A stretch of 64,000 nt of DNA from Hyphomonas jannaschiana VP2 (GTDB lineage Bacteria; Pseudomonadota; Alphaproteobacteria; Caulobacterales; Hyphomonadaceae): contig NZ_ARYJ01000005.1 in the NCBI RefSeq assembly GCF_000685215.1, forward strand, positions 248,001 to 312,000, given 5' to 3'. The translations under genes and the position numbers were made by a program. The notes under the pieces were generated by a model, which was not told the DNA's origin, did not search any database, and was given only the letters and a program-made list of their open reading frames with translations. This document shows, one piece after another, positions 61,358 to 64,000 of this stretch. Each line of letters opens with the position of its first letter. Position 1 is the first letter of the stretch.

Positions 61358-63516
61358 TCAGCGCTCTGGCCGGGGTGATAACGCCGTGTGGCGCTCTCCG
61401 CGATTTCCAGCCAGTCGAGGTGCGCCCGGCGCCAATTTTCCATAGCGAACAGCTCTGCCTGGTCGGCATAGTGCGATGAGTTCGGGTCGAGCGTCGCCGA
61501 TCCGAAGGGGTGAATGACCCGGGCCGTCTGGTTGCCGTCGGCGTCCCATTCCACAAGTGCGATCCATGTGTCTCCGGCATTCATGTGAAGCGTGCCGTCA
61601 TCGCGGATCTCTGCCGGATAGACTGCGCGCAACGTGTCCGGCCCGCCGCTGATCGGCCAGGTCTGGTCCCCGCGCGCCAGCTTGTTCACTTCGCCCCATT
61701 CCGGATCGATCCGGCCGTGATGCTCCATCAGCCAGCTGACGGCCTCCCGGAATGCCGTCTCAGGGGAAGGAGGCGGAATATGGGTGTAACGCGCCGTGAT
61801 TTCCCGCAGCGTTGTCAGCCCGCCGAGCGCTGCATGGCGGGAAGACATGTCCATGTCGAAATCCCATTCTGCGAGAAAGGCTGCGGCCTCGGCCATGTCC
61901 GGCTCATCACTCCAGTCCTGCGCCAGCACCGTCTCGATCACCTGCCGTGCTTCGGAGCCTTCAGCATAGGCTGTGTCGAACTTGATGGAGAGCAGGCGCG
62001 CCCGGTCCATGGGGCCGGTGCCGTCGGTCAGTTCCATGATACGCAGGGCGCGGTTTGTCTGGTTCGTCTGAAGGCCCATGCTTTGCGGGAAGTCTTCCGG
62101 CGCCAGATTGTCCGGTCCGTCGGTTGCGCTGTAGGGGGTGTTGTTGGCATTGAAGACGAAGCCGGAGACAGGGTTGGTCAGTTTCGGCACCGCTGCCCAG
62201 TCGCGATAGCCGTCCCAGATCAGGTCCGACCGGTCGCCCGGCAGGTCGCCGCTCCAGTCCCAGGCATCGTCACGGGCCGGATACTGGGCGTTGTGGATGA
62301 AGCCGATATTCCCGTCCTTGTCCGCGAACACATAATTGATCGAGGGCAGGGCGTTCAGCGACATGGCGTCGAGGAAACTGTCGAGCCCCGTGGACCTGTT
62401 CAGCCGGTAATACTGTTCCAGCTGGCGGATCTCACCCATGCCGGCATAGCGGATGGCGTAAGTGCCGGTTGGCGCTTCGATTACCGGTCCGTGGGCGGAG
62501 CGCAGGACGGGGCGTTTCACTTTCAGCGCAAATGGGCCCCACAGTTTCACATGCAGTATGGCGGTCGACGTCTCGAAATCCTGCCAGTCGCCATCAAGCA
62601 GGTACTGGTTCCTGTTATCCGGGTTCCTTGTGAGGACGTAGGTATCCGACAAGTCCTGCGCGCTGACCGTGTTGGCCCAGCCGATGTCATGGTTGAAACC
62701 GTGCAGGATCACCGGCGTGCCGGGGAAGATGCCGCCGGTTATGTCGAGGCCTTCGTCGGAAGCAATATGCGCCTCGTACCAGGCGACCGGCCCGGTCAGC
62801 GGCTGGTGGGAATTGATGATCAGCCGGGTGACGCCGTCCCCGCTGCGGGCAGGGGAGACAGCAAACGCATTCGATCCGCGCTCGGACAGCGTTTTCGGCG
62901 CCATCAGGAAGGCTTTCCTGTCGCCTTGCGGGTCCAGCGCGATGGATTGGGTATAATCGTCCGAGAAGAGGCCGGTCAGCGTCTCGTCGAGGCCATAGAA
63001 GAACGGTGTCTTGAACAGGAAGCCGGCGACGATGTCCTGCGGGGTGAACGGGGCGAGGCCTGTCCAGGTCTCATCGGGGTGCTGCGAAGCATAGAGGTTC
63101 AGCCCGGCGGCATAGGCTTCGGCGATGGCTTTCACGTCATCGGGAATGTCGGTCTCGTAGCGCGCATCGATCGTGTCCCAGACGCCGAGAAGCGAGACGA
63201 GATAATCCGCCGGAGCCGCGTCTTTTCCCCGGTAACGGGCCAGCTTGCCGCGCGTCACCGCGACGACTTCCTGGATGGTCTCGAAATCATCCTCGGCATG
63301 GGCATAGGCGAGGCCGAAAGAGGCATCCCGGTCCCGCTTGCCGCGGATGTGGGGTACGCCATACTCGTCGCGCAGGATTTCCGCGTCATAGGCGTCTGCG
63401 GACGCGGCCAGCACGGCCGGAGGCGGATTGGCGGGCAGGGGATCCCAGAGCACAACGCCAGCGCCTGCAAGGACGACCATGGCGAGTCCCGCCAGACCGG
63501 ACAGAATTCGTATCAT
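61354..63516 (-). CDS. Penicillin acylase family N-terminal nucleophile hydrolase
   Basis: 720 residues with an N-terminal hydrophobic signal/anchor (LSGLAGLAMVVLAGAGVVLW). The precursor cleavage point is recognisable in SERGSNAFAV: autocatalytic cleavage before S215 would expose the nucleophilic serine and give ~24 kDa and ~55 kDa subunits. HGFNHDIGWANTVSAQDLSD in the beta subunit is typical. Substrates in the family include acyl-homoserine lactones, penicillins and N-acyl amino acids; quorum quenching is possible but unproven. It sits in reverse between engB and argB, which are neighbours in many relatives. Confidence 0.92.
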   Translation of the reverse strand: MIRILSGLAGLAMVVLAGAGVVLWDPLPANPPPAVLAASADAYDAEILRDEYGVPHIRGKRDRDASFGLAYAHAEDDFETIQEVVAVTRGKLARYRGKDAAPADYLVSLLGVWDTIDARYETDIPDDVKAIAEAYAAGLNLYASQHPDETWTGLAPFTPQDIVAGFLFKTPFFYGLDETLTGLFSDDYTQSIALDPQGDRKAFLMAPKTLSERGSNAFAVSPARSGDGVTRLIINSHQPLTGPVAWYEAHIASDEGLDITGGIFPGTPVILHGFNHDIGWANTVSAQDLSDTYVLTRNPDNRNQYLLDGDWQDFETSTAILHVKLWGPFALKVKRPVLRSAHGPVIEAPTGTYAIRYAGMGEIRQLEQYYRLNRSTGLDSFLDAMSLNALPSINYVFADKDGNIGFIHNAQYPARDDAWDWSGDLPGDRSDLIWDGYRDWAAVPKLTNPVSGFVFNANNTPYSATDGPDNLAPEDFPQSMGLQTNQTNRALRIMELTDGTGPMDRARLLSIKFDTAYAEGSEARQVIETVLAQDWSDEPDMAEAAAFLAEWDFDMDMSSRHAALGGLTTLREITARYTHIPPPSPETAFREAVSWLMEHHGRIDPEWGEVNKLARGDQTWPISGGPDTLRAVYPAEIRDDGTLHMNAGDTWIALVEWDADGNQTARVIHPFGSATLDPNSSHYADQAELFAMENWRRAHLDWLEIAESATRRYHPGQSAD

Positions 63517-63642
63517 CTGTAGTGCTTCCTGAACCCCATTCAGCCCTGGACCTTAAAAGGCTTTTCCCGTCCGGCAAGCCGCTTATCGGTATGGGGGAAA
63601 TTCCGGATGCTGGCTGCGCACAGCGATTGCCGCGGCGAATAG

Positions 63643-64000
<358 letters not shown>

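Noticed and set aside
61510-63522. A 670-codon open frame on the plus strand
   Set aside because: Antisense to the penicillin acylase gene, whose signal peptide, processing site and motifs are convincing. The plus-strand translation has no recognisable domain.

Overview
The window is a contiguous, gene-dense piece of a high-GC alphaproteobacterial chromosome. The gene content fits the Hyphomonadaceae/Caulobacterales side of the class: a PhaR/PhaB polyhydroxybutyrate pair, a RegB-RegA-SenC redox cluster, the conserved block rpmH-rnpA-yidC-engB-argB, ruvC-ruvA-ruvB, a TonB-dependent receptor, and many overlapping ATGA/TGATG gene junctions. The genus-level placement is an inference from gene content and style; no 16S rRNA or tRNA gene lies in the window. 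Both ends cut through genes: an acyl-CoA ligase on the left and argB on the right.

Layout. 0-4 kb: end of an acyl-CoA ligase, a quinone-reductase-like MDR enzyme, then divergent phaB and phaR with a TGC-type dyad between them. 4-11 kb: polyprenyl-phosphate sugar enzymes (GT2 divergent from an ArnT-like GT), a TonB receptor divergent from an M20 amidohydrolase. 11-14.5 kb: regB-regA with divergent senC, and 3-hydroxybutyrate dehydrogenase. 14.5-21.4 kb: DUF350, a trypsin-like protease coupled to pyrF, a quinohemoprotein alcohol dehydrogenase, DUF2167, a TerB-like protein, a sulfotransferase. 21.4-29.3 kb: GST and YciI-like proteins, a TetR regulator, a tiny membrane protein, tsaD, an ECF sigma factor with a membrane partner, a Tat-exported serine hydrolase, lepA. 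29.5-33 kb: a CarF/PEDS1-type desaturase, a Rieske oxygenase, an SDR-DoxX fusion, DUF2269. 33-36.8 kb: a lipoprotein, ruvCAB, a yeast-type cytosine deaminase. 36.8-39.7 kb is the least ordinary stretch: a six-repeat cysteine protein, 800 bases of structured noncoding DNA with two long palindromic repeats, and two unrecognised membrane proteins, one of clearly lower GC. 39.7-51.7 kb: argG, an Ala-rich coiled-coil protein, DUF4112, DUF952-pyrD, MATE, PAP2, a dicarboxylate symporter, hrpB, GNAT. 51.7-56.8 kb: a tight five-gene operon DUF547-TVP38-FAD oxidoreductase-histidine kinase-RluA. 56.9-64 kb: a serine hydrolase, then rpmH-rnpA-yidC-engB, a penicillin acylase on the opposite strand, and argB.

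How it works together. The metabolic picture is an aerobic heterotroph that stores carbon as PHB (phaB, phaR, bdhA), senses redox state (RegBA/SenC), oxidises alcohols in the periplasm (PQQ enzyme) and imports ligands through TonB receptors. I see no rRNA, tRNA, CRISPR array, insertion sequence or prophage. The best candidates for undescribed biology are the 37.5-39.7 kb accessory patch and the six-repeat secreted protein beside it. The CarF homologue and the DUF547-TVP38-oxidoreductase-kinase operon are recognisable families in an informative context. All calls are from reading the sequence; no search or structure prediction was run.
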